Of a stretch of DNA of 64,000 nucleotides, positions 33,270-43,189 are shown piece by piece (position 1 is the first letter of the stretch; each line of letters starts with the position of its first letter). The stretch is from contig NC_063054.1 in the NCBI RefSeq assembly GCF_018812025.1, positions 4,988,582-5,052,581 of the forward strand. Reading direction: 5' to 3'. This DNA is from Megalobrama amblycephala (taxonomy: Eukaryota; Chordata; Actinopteri; Cypriniformes; Xenocyprididae). A program made the position numbers and the translations under genes. Under the pieces are notes generated by a model. It searched no databases. It was not told the DNA's origin and saw only the letters and a program-made list of their open reading frames with translations.

Positions 33270-34234
33270 CAGATTTTTTTTGTTTTTGCTATTGTTGACA
33301 AAAACAAATACCTCTCATTAACATTTTCGTTAGTAATTCCATTGACAAGAACACTGCATCAAATGGGATCCTTTGGAAGGATGAAAGTGGGTAGACGTGT
33401 TATTCTACTAAAATCTATATGACCTCAACACTATAAACACAAAATAGTTTTAATTTCATGGGGTCATAAGCCATCAATTAAGTGATCTCCTTCACTACTT
33501 TCATATTTCATACTGTTTATTATTATTTTATTACTATTATTGAAAATTACACACTTAAAAAATAACATTAGAAAATCAATTTTAAAAAATCTATGCAATT
33601 TTTCCCTAGTTTACTTGTCGAATGCTGACTGGCTGCCGGTGTATTGCTGTACTGATGTGTGATTGGTTTGTTGATGACCTTGCAGAGAATCTAAGATAAT
33701 AATAGTTTCATTTTATTACTGCTGCAATGAATCATATTCTATTCCCCTGCTGTCAGCGCAGAGAGTGATGCAAATCAAATCAAACACACATACACATTCA
33801 CTCCCAATATCAAATTGAGCTCACTCTCTCCCACACACATACCAAGAACTCACTCAAAAAAAAAACAAACATAGCAGACAGACTCACCCATACATATATA
33901 AAACATGTTTAGCATTCATATCTAGCTCTTTTTCCGTGCTTCACTGATTTTATCATCCTACCGAATCCATAACAAACAACAACCAAAACAAGCCTTGCTG
34001 CTTGTCCCGATCTGATACTGACAGACCTTTAGAGCAGCTGATTCACTTTGACTCCACATTCCTGTCAGTCAGTCTTCTAATCTCCAGTATGAATTAAAGA
34101 TGTCATGTAGTGCATGTCTGAGGCTAGCAGAGCAGAGACAGTATTTGAATCTTGAGTGCTCACGTGAACTTTATCTTTGAATTGCTGAGGGGAACATGCA
34201 ATAGAGTTCTGACTCTGGCTCACTATCTTCACAT
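33270..34234. other. No gene recognised
   Basis: AT-rich DNA without delimitable elements; short A run at 33,856-33,866. Confidence 0.6.
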
Positions 34235-34632
34235 AGAGACACTGGATCCACATTAATACTTTTATTCAACAAGGATGCATTAAGCTGATCAAAATAGACC
34301 GTAAAGTCATTTATAATGTTTAAAAAAAATCTCTTTCAAATAAAATGCTGATCTTTGAACTTTCTTTTCATCAAAGATTTCTGAAAAAAAAAAAATCATG
34401 GTTTCCACAAGAAAGGTTTTCAACATATAGTATATTAGAATGATTTGTAAAGGATCGTGTGAGACTGAAGACTGGAGTAATGATGCTGAAAATTCAGTTT
34501 TGCATCACAGGAATAAATTACATTTTAAAATATATTAAAATAGAAAGCCGTTATTTTAAATTGTAAAATTATGTCATAATATAACTGTTTTTACTGCCAT
34601 TTTTACCAAATAAATGCAGCCTTGGAGAACAT

Positions 34633-34640
<8 letters not shown>
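34235..34640 (-). mobile_element. Fragment of the dispersed repeat seen at 15,195
   Basis: TTCAACAAGGATGCATTAAG, TGATGCTGAAAATTCAG and AATAAATTACATTTTAAAAT are family landmarks. The reverse complement of the right part aligns with 15,240-15,390. It ends directly in a TA microsatellite. Confidence 0.75.

Positions 34641-34699
<59 letters not shown>
34641..34699. repeat. TA microsatellite
   Basis: About 29 uninterrupted AT dinucleotides. Confidence 0.98.
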
Positions 34700-34700
<1 letters not shown>

Positions 34701-34734
34701 TCATTAGGATATTAAGTACAGATAATGTTCGATG

Positions 34735-35042
34735 AAAATATTTTATAAATTTATAAATAATATAAAAAAAATGTATTTTTGTGAGTGGATATGCATTGCT
34801 AAGGACTTCATTTGGACAACTTTAAAGGCGATTTTCTCAATATTTAGAATTTTTTTTTTTTTTTTTTTTTTTTTTGCAGTCTCAGATTCCAGATTTTCAA
34901 ATAGTTGTATCTCAGCCAAATACTGTCTTATCCTAACAAACCATACATCAGTGGAAAGCTTATTTATTTAGCTTTCATTTTGTATAAATCTCTATTTCAA
35001 AAAATTGACCCCTGTTACTGGTTTTGTGGTCCAGGGTCACAT
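34735..35042 (-). mobile_element. TGTGACCCTGGACCAC-ended repeat, one end
   Basis: Read on the minus strand it begins TGTGACCCTGGACCACAAAA and continues through AAGCTTTCCACTGATGTATG, CAACTATTTGAAAATCTGGA and TTGTCCAAATGAAGTCCTTA. I recognise this as a common cyprinid repeat. A poly-T run at 34,851-34,876 interrupts it. The other end is not clear. Confidence 0.75.
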
Positions 35043-36715
35043 GTTGATATGCACCAACAACTAGTTTTAAATATTATCAGGAAAATTAAACTTGAACAGG
35101 CAAACAGCTAATTCTTTATAGGGCAGAAAGTGAACGGGTTTGTGTAAACTCATTCCAAGTGTTTACAGACCTCACATCACCTCCAAAGTTACAAGAAGCA
35201 TTTCTTGGTCTATTGGAACCTTAAGAGATTGAACTGGTGGAATTGGAGGATTTCCTCAGGAGATTGTGGACATATTGAGGCCTTAGGACACAGGGAACAC
35301 AGGTCAGAATTAAGATGGAGGTTCCATACAGGATGGTCTTGGGCTGTACTTTTTTCTCTTGGCTAAAATATCTTACAAAGACAACATTATACTACTTTAG
35401 TTCAGTGTTTCATACATAATGAACGAAAAATGACCTAAGGGCTGAAAAGTCCAAAAGGCTTCTTTAGATTTTGATCATTATCTGTGAATTGGTGCATTTG
35501 ACTTGAAATTATGATTCATAATTTAAGGTTTGTACTGGCTCTCTGAGAAAGAATCTACAAATAAATTTAATGAAATACTGATAAAATTAATTAAAAGATC
35601 GATGACTATAATGATTTTAGTAATATTTAAAACAAACAAAAAAAAAAAAAACATTCTAATTATAAAAATAGCATAATCACAACTACAACAATAACGGCAC
35701 AGAGAAACAAAAGGCTATCATTGGATTCAGGCCTTATTTACTTATTTTTTGAAGAAGAAGCAGGATGGATTGGCAATACTTGTGTGATGTCACGAACATT
35801 AATATGTACTATAGTAAATGGCTGTATTGCTGTATTCTGAGGAGCACCTTATGAGTGCTTGAGTGAGCATATAGATTTCGAAGAATTTGCCTGTGGCTTT
35901 GATAAAGGTCTGCTGGGAAGCCAGTCATTGAAAAGGCTGCTGAGAGAACTCTGGGTCACACTACAAACTATGGAGGGTGAAAAGGCACTGGGCATTATTA
36001 GCACCGTCCCGGCAGGGTTTCGAGGTCTGGTTTAAGGATGACACATACATGGTGTGTTCAGTGGTGGATTTATTGAAGATTTTATGCTTTTCAACAGGAG
36101 AGCACCATTACTCTTGTCCACAGTAAATTAAAAACCAGTGACCAGGATCACTTCTTTGATCAGTTCCTCCCTATAGGCTCTGGCAAGCGGATGTGGGCAA
36201 TAAAATGATGAGGTGGGCATGTGTCAAATATCTGTCATTTTGAAATAATAATAATAATAACAACATAATAATAAAAACAAACAAATAAATTAAAATTGCA
36301 ATATATTACACACACAAACACAGACAATGGGTTCCAGTTGAGCCAGAGGCCAGGATCCGAATGCAACATATATTTATTAAATAAAAATAGAGGTACAAAA
36401 ATAAACTCAAACACCAGGGAACCAAGGCACACAAGAAATGTTTTGCTTGGGCTGCCAAAATGGCTTTTCTCTGCTGGTGTTAGTTGAAGGTGCACTAAGC
36501 TGAAACTGCTGAAAGTGGATCGGACCGAGCAGCAAAACACACTTGTAGCCAATCAGCAGACATTACAAAAGAGAAAAGCTCAGAGGAATATCAGAGGCAA
36601 GAGCTTTAGGACCTGCGTTAGAAAAGCTTTAAGACCAGTAAGGCCTGAAAACGGATGCAGAGGTTATGTTGTTTCTGCTCCATACATGAGTAATGTTTCA
36701 CAGAACCAAGATATG
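35043..36715. other. Mostly unassigned; (AAT)n at 36,245-36,260
   Basis: AT-rich DNA. The part 35,841-36,208 has coding-like character and is entered separately. No terminal repeats were found. Confidence 0.5.
35841..36208 (+). pseudogene. Coding-like segment, unidentified
   Basis: Three successive stretches are open in three different frames. 35,841-36,032 includes IDFEEFACGFDKGLLGSQ and ends TVPAGFRGLV. About 36,018-36,123 includes FEVWFKDDTYMVCSVVDLL. 36,098-36,205 includes SDQDHFFDQFLPIGSGKRMW. An AG precedes the first stretch and TTTTCAACAG the third, which could be splice acceptors, but no good donors are seen. Either this is a decayed protein-coding sequence with frameshifts or the openings are chance. 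I do not recognise the family. Confidence 0.2.
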
Positions 36716-36720
36716 CTGTT

Positions 36721-37019
36721 TGTAACACAGTTCGTAAATATGGGAAGAAGGAGGCGGGAACCGGCGAACATTCAACAAAACTTTGATTCAAAATAAATAA
36801 ATACAAAACGAAAGTAATGCTGGCAGACCCTCGCGGACGTCTGCCGGCTACACAAACATAATAAAACATAAAATAAAGTCCAGGCCTGGTCCTCTTTCGT
36901 CCTTCACTGTCGTCGCTCCTCCTTTTATGCCTCCGGAGCTCCTCCGTGAGAGACTCGGTCACTTGCGTCACCGGCCTCGCGCCGTTCCCACACGGCTCCT
37001 GCCCGCCCTGCTCGTCACA
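36721..37019 (-). repeat. 3' LTR (minus-strand orientation)
   Basis: TGTAACACAG to CTCGTCACA on the plus strand. Relative to the other LTR it differs by scattered substitutions and by a divergent segment near 36,955-37,000. On the minus strand it includes a TATA-like CATAAAAGG and a GAATCAAAG in place of the ATTAAA signal of the other copy. Confidence 0.95.
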
Positions 37020-37667
37020 TACCCCCATCGCCCCTCGCAGGCCGGGGGGTACTCCCGAGACTGCGCTCTACTCCCCCCCGGGGCCTGTCTCGGCGGCTGC
37101 AGTACCTGGGGGTAAGGACAGACGAGACGAGAGAAAGGAGACGGAAGCAAGGGGAGCGACAGGACGAGAGAGGGGAGAGAGGAAAAAGAGAAAAAAAAAA
37201 ATCTTGGTCCGGTTCCCACACACACTGCCGCTCGGTCCTCAGCCAGCCGAGAGGCTCTTCCTCGCGGTGCCATGCGATGGTACTGGACACTCCGTGGACG
37301 GCTCGATCCTCCTCCGCCCCCTGGCGGCCGGCGATGACTTTCTCCGACTGAGGGCAGCCAGCAGCGAGTCCCCCATTCCCTGCTCCTCCCCTTCATGGCG
37401 GACGGCAGCAGGCTCCGGCCCACGGCGAACGGCGGCGACTCCTCTGCTCCCTCTTGGACGGCAGCCACCCCCCCTTGTCCCAGGGGCACGGCACCGAGCT
37501 CTTCGTCCCACCTGTCACTATGCTCCAGCACCACTTCCTCGGGCAGCCTCTCGCGGTCTTCACACTCGCGGCTGCCCAAGGTGGTGGTGCCGAGGCAGCA
37601 CGATCCCCCTCAGCAGCGAGGGCTCTCCGACAGCATGTCCCTCCTTCCTCCCGGGTTTCGGCACCAA

Positions 37668-37964
37668 TGTAACACAGTTTGTAAATATGGGAAGAAGGAG
37701 GCGGGAACCGGCGGACATTCAACAAAACTTTAATTCAAAATAAATAAATACAAAACGAAAGTAATGCCGGCAGACCCTCGCGGACGTCTGCCGGCCACAC
37801 AAACATAATAAAACATAAAATAAATTCAAGGCCTGGTTCTCTCTTGTCCTTCACTGTCGTCGCTCTTCCTTTTATGCCTCTGGAGCTCTTCCGTGAGAGA
37901 CTCGAGGCCAGCGCACCTCGCAGGTGATGTTCCCTCACGGCTCTCGCCTGCCCTGCTCGTCACA
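37668..37964 (-). repeat. 5' LTR (minus-strand orientation)
   Basis: Minus-strand reading gives a TATA-like GCATAAAAGGAA about 85 bp in, a GC-rich stem-loop (GCCGGCAGAC / GTCTGCCGGC, 37,766-37,795) and a GAATTAAAG polyadenylation-like signal before the end CTGTGTTACA. Confidence 0.95.
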
Positions 37965-38065
37965 CTGTTGTTGTAATGTTAGCTATAGTATCAGGACAGT
38001 TTTAGTGTCATTGTTTGTCTGGAGATGGTGTGCTACTGGCAACTAACAACCAACTCTTGCTTGTA

Positions 38066-38151
38066 CAGGGGTAAATTCAGTGTGATTGGTACACTTTTTG
38101 TCAGTGAGATGACTTGGAAAAAGTGTCCCAATCAACCTGAATTCACCCCTA
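38066..38151. mobile_element. 86-bp miniature foldback element
   Basis: CAGGGGTAAATTCAG with TGATTGGTACACTTTTT is mirrored by AAAAAGTGTCCCAATCA and CTGAATTCACCCCTA, forming an almost complete hairpin with a short centre. TGTA occurs at both boundaries. Confidence 0.8.
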
Positions 38152-38394
38152 CTGTATGTTAATTTTTTTGCTCTTCCTTGAGGTTTATTTGTCATCTTCG
38201 CTTTATTTTCATGAAGCATTATTTTGCTTCGCATCAGCTATGATAAAAAGAAATCCACTCTTGCATTGTGTGTTTGTGGATTTTGGGGGCGGAGCAATGA
38301 AGGGAATGGTGTGTTTGTTTGGGTTGATTATAAATATCAACAGTGTTTCTCAGAAATTGCTTACTGCACCTTAAGTCCACTTTTCTTCACAAAA

Positions 38395-38660
38395 AGCAAG
38401 AATTTTAATAAGACACAATCCCAAAAAATGAAAAATCCATTTTCACCCAAAAATGAAAAATATCCCATGATTTACTCAACCTCAAGCCATCCTATGTGTA
38501 TATGACAATCTTCTTTCAGACAAACACAATCAGAGATGAATTAAAAAATACCCTGGCTCTTCCAAGCTTTATAATGGCAGAGAATGGGGGGCCCGATTTT
38601 GAAGCCAAAAAAGTGCATCCATCTGTCATAAAAGTACTCCACATGGATTGTGTTCGTCTG
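38395..38660 (+). mobile_element. MITE fragment paired with 58,070-58,370
   Basis: TCACCCAAAAATGAAAAATA, ATTTACTCAACCTCAAGCCA, TCCTATGTGTATATGACA and GGCCCGATTTTGAAGCCAAA match the reverse complement of 58,190-58,370. The plus frame 38,496-38,789 lies within it and is not a gene. Confidence 0.7.
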
Positions 38661-39336
38661 AAAGAAGATAGGGATCAGTGTTATTTCTCGTCTGCATTTT
38701 CAGATCAACCTATACTCAAAATGCTTTTCACAGCCTATAGCGATAATATTACGTCCAATCTGGTGACATGTACACCCGTGCAGCTGTGATAGTGTGATAA
38801 TCCTCATGTCATGCATTATGTCTGCTTGATGGTTGACTACATAAAAGTTGCACTCTTTCTCTGTCAGTCTCTCTCTCTTTCTCTCTATTTATTTCCGTCC
38901 ATGTGAATAATTCAGCAAGCGTGCTAGTGGATATTTGTACATCCTGTGGGGTTTCTTATCAGAAGAACATTAAGTGGTGTTTGCCTTTAATGAAAGCCTG
39001 TGCTCTCTCTAGCAGACTCCAGCATATGTTACTCTGCGTCGAGTCACAGAGAAGGGAAACTGCTGCAGACCTGATCATTATCTTATTAGTGACCAAAACT
39101 CAATTACCTGGCATTCTCAGTGATCTAATACACACAAAACAGGAAGGACAGCGTGTCAGTATGTCAAGAAAACACACCGAACAGTCACTGGTACTAAAAC
39201 TCAGACAAGCTCTAATGAACAAAGGCTGTAATGGAGAAAGGGCAAATATTTTGGAACATTTGCCACATGCTTTGGTCCATTTCACTGCTTCAAGGATTCC
39301 AGGTGCATAAAAAGTCTTCAATATATGGTACATAGA
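38661..39336. other. No gene recognised
   Basis: Includes a CT-rich run at 38,860-38,887 and a 135-codon plus frame (38,903-39,310) with no motif I can place; its Leu/Ser/Thr-rich composition gives no strong support for coding. Confidence 0.45.
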
Positions 39337-41137
39337 CCACATTCACACTGTCAGTTTTTGGGATTGACAACCGCATTTACTTACAGGTGTGAGTCTTGAA
39401 ATGTCTCGTTCACACAGCAACTTACAGTAGCGTTTGGAACACTGCCTGTATGAACGTGCAACGAGAGTCAAGCCCGTATTCTCTTACTGGTAACCATAAC
39501 GACAGTGACCAACATAATATTAAAGATGGCGACGTCCATAAAACTGAAAGGTATTATCACTTTTGACATGACAAGAGACTAATTGAACCGTCAGTTCATC
39601 CATCAAAACTTCATTAACCAACAGCAGCATGTAAACGCGCTAGCCGGAGTCTTTAACTGTTGCACACGCGTGTCACGTCCTTTGCACCATCTCGCGCATG
39701 ATACGGCATTTGAATTTAGAAAAGAAACACAAAACTGACTGGTTCCGCTCCGGTGGAGAACAGTGACTGGATCTAACACCTTCAGATGACACAGCTCATA
39801 TCTCTGTGGCAGTAAGTTACTGAAAGTGAAACCACACATAAAACACCTTAGAAGAGTGGTTCTCTCACACTGTATGATGTGACAGACAACTAGTTGTCCA
39901 GTCCTGTATCGTTCACACAGCGCGGATATTCCAAGAATGCGGTTGTGAGTCCTGAAAATTTACGGGTGTGAGTTCGGCTATAGAATGCGGTTGTAAATAT
40001 ACCATATATATATATATATGGTAAATAACCATACTGCGTATGAACGTAACCGTATTAAGGACTCAAATCAGTGGCGTAGCGACTGGGCATGCAAGGTATG
40101 CACGTGCATATGGGCCCAGGCGGATTGGGGGCCCGATACGGCCTACCCCAAAGTAGGCTATACTTAGGGCGTCCGTGCACCGTCCTCATCGTGAACATTC
40201 GCGGACGACCGCACTACTCATCCACGTGCAGCCCAATTTTTGTGATGGCATGGACAATGTGTGTGTACTGTACAACAGCCCATGCCGTACAACAGAGTGA
40301 ATTGAGTGCTTGAAAACAAAAGTCCACTAGATAGTGCGCAGCGCACACGCCGAACGCATCTTTCTGCAGCTAAATACTTTCAAAGGCTCGCACGCGCGTC
40401 TGTGCGTGAGAGAGAACCCGTGTACATGTTCAGAAAAATTAAGTATAATAGAAATAATGTTGTCAATAACTTTCTATAGTCTATATGTTAAATATAGGCT
40501 ACTGAAAATCATTAAGAATCTTAATAAATGGACCATAAAATGGTCAATGCCATGAAAACTTACCATGCAGTAATGTAAGTAGTAAAGAATTTTAAATGTC
40601 ATATTGGTTTTCTGAAAAAACATCTACGTCTGCACATTTTAAGATATTGCACAAGATGTGAATAAATGTAACTCGTACACTCGTTGGGGTGGATACTCTT
40701 TATTCAACAAAATAAAATGCACATAAAACATGATGGAAAAATATTTAGAGAAGAAACTTATAGTAAATTTATTAGGAATAAAACGTGCATTAAAAAAGAC
40801 AGTTAATTCATAACTGGAATAATCTTCAGACTCATCGTATCTGAAATGATGCTATGGTCATTCTGAAATTCCAAAGCAAGAGTCGAATCGGTCAAATTCA
40901 AAAGTAGACTGTGTTAAAAAGCCGTTTTATCATTCCTATAAATGTTTTACCATTTCTATCTGCATGTTAGTGATAATATCTTATTTATATTAAAGTCCTG
41001 GGGCTATTTCGCATAAGACGCCCCAAAGGGGGGCCCGTAAAAAGATTTGCATATGGGCCCGGGGCTGACTTGCTACGCCACTGACTCAAATACAGCACTG
41101 ACAACTGTATTCTGCTGCTGTGTGAACATGGCCATAA
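39337..41137. mobile_element. Interrupted element with TTCACAC-type ends
   Basis: ATAGACCACATTCACACTGTC at the left and CTGTGTGAACATGGCC at the right are loosely complementary. GGATTGACAACCGCATTTAC, GGACTCACAACCGCATTCTT and GTACGTTCATACG-type motifs recur inside in both orientations. The hAT element 40,069-41,083 is inserted into it. The palindromic TA run at 40,002-40,022 belongs to it. Confidence 0.5.
40069..41083. mobile_element. hAT-type element with perfect 8-bp target duplication
   Basis: CAGTGGCGTAGCGACTGGGC at the left and GACTTGCTACGCCACTG at the right share a 12-bp inverted terminus (CAGTGGCGTAGC). ACTCAAAT flanks both sides (40,061-40,068; 41,084-41,091). GGGCCC motifs occur near both ends. 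At 1015 bp it has no recognisable transposase. Confidence 0.95.
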
Positions 41138-41310
41138 ATTAGTTAACATGTTTTATGAATGGTAGTGTACTGTATATGTATACATACAAGTTTTAATAGA
41201 AATTATATAAAACAAATATGCACTTAAGTTCTACTTAGGTGAGTCAAAAAGAGCACTCTTAAGTTCAACTAAACTTAAACTTTAGTTAAACTATAGCAAT
41301 TTTTTATTAA

Positions 41311-41655
41311 AGGTGCTCTAAGCGATCCTGGGTGGAGTAACTTCCTGTTGACGTTCGAAGTGTTGTCAAACAAAACAGAGGCTAGCTAGACCCTCCCTCC
41401 TCCTCCTCCTCCTCCTCCTCCTCCTCCTCCCCCTCCCCTCCGTGCTTCCTGAAACAGTCATGAACACAATTTTTATTTTATTTTTTTGTAAATCTGAGCG
41501 GTTTCTGACTCCTCCATGACAGCAATTTAACCACCACTTTCAAGGTCCAGAAAGGTACTAAAGGCATTGTTAAAACAGTCAACATGATTGCAGTGGTGAA
41601 TGACACAGAACAGAGGATGTTGTTTTAATAAAGTCATTACTTTTTGTTTTGTTTT
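41311..41655. mobile_element. TTAA-preceded MITE end plus left half of an interrupted MITE
   Basis: TTAA at 41,307-41,310 followed by AGGTGCTCTAAGCGATC marks one end of a TTAA-type family whose partner end is absent. A (CTC)n microsatellite lies at 41,395-41,430. From about 41,510 the sequence (TTAACCACCACTTTCAAGGT, AAAGGTACTAAAGGCATTG) is mirrored at 42,225-42,295, so both sides belong to one palindromic MITE split by 41,656-42,173. Confidence 0.65.
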
Positions 41656-42173
41656 CAACCTGGTCTCATGATGAAAACGTACCTGTGGGCACATTTTCAC
41701 GAGTCGCGAAATACGTACCAATGAGTACATATCGCTGCAGTTTCGCTCTGAAATGTCCACTGAGTGGCGCTAAAAGCGTGTTCTTTTTTTTTTTTTTTTT
41801 TGCTGGAGCAGATAATAGGAATCGGCTCCTCGTCTAAAGTCCAACTCCGTATTGGCTGAGCTACCGAGCAAGCTTGGTCATGGCCAAAAAAAGCGAAACG
41901 TATAGAGACGGTTAAGCGATGCAAAGTCCAAAGTACGTTCGTTTACATATCGGGCACTCCGGGAAGAAGCGTTTTGAAGTCGTAACATCATATTGCGTGA
42001 GGAGACGCAAAAACGAGTCTTTATTCATCCATAATCCGACCCCAGCCGTCATCGAAACCGTGAGTGAAAACGAGCAAAAGCGCCTATTGACGTTTTACCG
42101 GCCTCTAGCGTTCGTAATTTTGTGTCTCGCGAAAATGTGCCCATGGGTACGTCTCTACTATGAGACCAGGTTG
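41656..42173 (-). mobile_element. CAACCTGG-family foldback element with tRNA-like core, copy 2
   Basis: The ends CAACCTGGTCTCAT and ATGAGACCAGGTTG are complementary, with TTTGTTTT at 41,648-41,655 and 42,174-42,181 as a perfect 8-bp duplication. Its left half matches the complement of the right half of copy 1 (AAATGTCCACTGAGTGGCGC against AAATGTCCATTGAGTGACGC; T run against A run), so it lies in the opposite orientation and its tRNA-like core is on the minus strand. Confidence 0.92.
41812..41873 (-). other. tRNA-like sequence, partly deleted
   Basis: The minus strand reads GCTCGGTAGCTCAGCCAATA then CGGAGTTGGACTTTAGACGA and GGAGCCGATTCC. This aligns to 22,921-22,985, with an A box and a shortened anticodon-to-T-arm section. 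It is a relic and not a gene. Confidence 0.6.
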
Positions 42174-42181
42174 TTTGTTTT

Positions 42182-42437
42182 TGCGCAAAAAAAGTATTCT
42201 TGGTGCTTCATAAAATTAAAGTTGAACAACTGCAGTCACGTCAACTATTTTAACAATGTCTTTAGTACCTTTCTGTACCTTGAAAGTGGTGGTTAAATTG
42301 CTGTCTATGGAAGAGTCAGATACCTTTCAGATTTCATCAAAAATATCTTTGTGTTCCGAAGATGAACGGTCTTACGAGTGTGGAACGACATGAGGGTGAG
42401 TAATTAATAACAGAAATGTCATTTTTGGGTGAACCCT
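42182..42437. mobile_element. Right half of the interrupted AGGGTTAGTTCACCC-family MITE
   Basis: TTCATCAAAAATATCTTTGT, TGTTCCGAAGATGAACGG, GGAACGACATGAGGGTGAG and TTTTTGGGTGAACCC end at TTAA 42,438-42,441. The left half is at about 41,510-41,655. Confidence 0.75.
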
Positions 42438-42441
42438 TTAA

Positions 42442-43189
42442 CCCCACAGGTAAACACAAATGTTTCATTCATGTTCAGGGTTGTGAAAAACACTATATTT
42501 TGTATTTACAGTCCATGCACCTATGCATATTGGCCACTGCTTTCCCATAAAGACACAGACCCATCTGACACAAGCTCAATTAAAACAACAAACTGCCAAT
42601 GACAGCAAATCAAGGCTTTACAAACATGACTGGGCTGTGCATGGCTCCTTCCTCATCACAAAAACAAACAGCCGTGCCCGGGCTGCAGCAGCTTCTCTTA
42701 AGTGTATTGGTGTAAGTAATTGACAAGCAGAGAGAAAGCGCGACTGAACGAAGGTCGTGACGGGTCGCTCGTGTCATTTCTAGCGTTTGTTTACCGCTGG
42801 GCTATCGATGCCTCGTCTGAAATCCCCCCCTGGAGATGTGTGCTGAATAATGGAAGAGGAACAACACTGGATCAAACAGCCACACGGGGCTCTATCTTCC
42901 ATCTGTCTCTCGCTCTCTCTGACTCTCGCCTTATGATCTGGCCCTGTCAAGGTTAAATGGGGAGAAAATGAAACGGGAAACGCAATTCAAACATCGATGT
43001 GTTATCGATACAGACCAGGGGTCAACAGCCCTGCCTTTGTGAAGTGGACGGGGCCACTTCATCAGAGAGAAGACCCAACTGAACTTATCATCCATGATAA
43101 ATGAACAATGAATCTGAAACGCATTTCCTCATTTAAACCAGTACTGTCCATTTACACTTTACTAAACAGTGAACAATGCTGAGGATTTT
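42442..43189. other. No gene recognised
   Basis: The plus frames at 42,523-42,956 have no recognisable domain. No repeat boundaries found. Confidence 0.55.

Larger units (their letters stand above)
36721..37964 (-). mobile_element. Non-autonomous LTR retrotransposon (TRIM-like)
   Basis: Two direct LTRs of 299 and 297 bp flank about 650 bp. CTGTT at 36,716-36,720 and 37,965-37,969 is a perfect 5-bp target duplication. Read on the minus strand the LTRs start TGTGACGAGCAGGGC and end CTGTGTTACA. Just inside the 5' LTR lies TGGTGCCGAAACCCGGGA, an 18-bp candidate primer-binding site starting with TGG as required for a tRNA CCA end. Next to the 3' LTR lies the purine-rich GAGGGGCGATGGGGGT, a candidate polypurine tract. 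The internal region is GC-rich and contains only unrecognised frames (for example minus 36,968-37,579), so it must depend on proteins from another element. Confidence 0.95.

Noticed and set aside
36968..37579. 203-codon minus frame inside the LTR element as a gag
   Set aside because: It reads into the 3' LTR and polypurine tract and lacks zinc knuckle, capsid or protease signatures.
36946..37743. 265-codon plus-strand frame rich in Pro, Arg and Ser
   Set aside because: It runs antisense through the LTR element and both its LTRs; high GC explains the lack of stops.
38903..39310. 135-codon plus frame as a host gene
   Set aside because: No recognisable domain, no splice structure, and lengths like this occur by chance in 64 kb.
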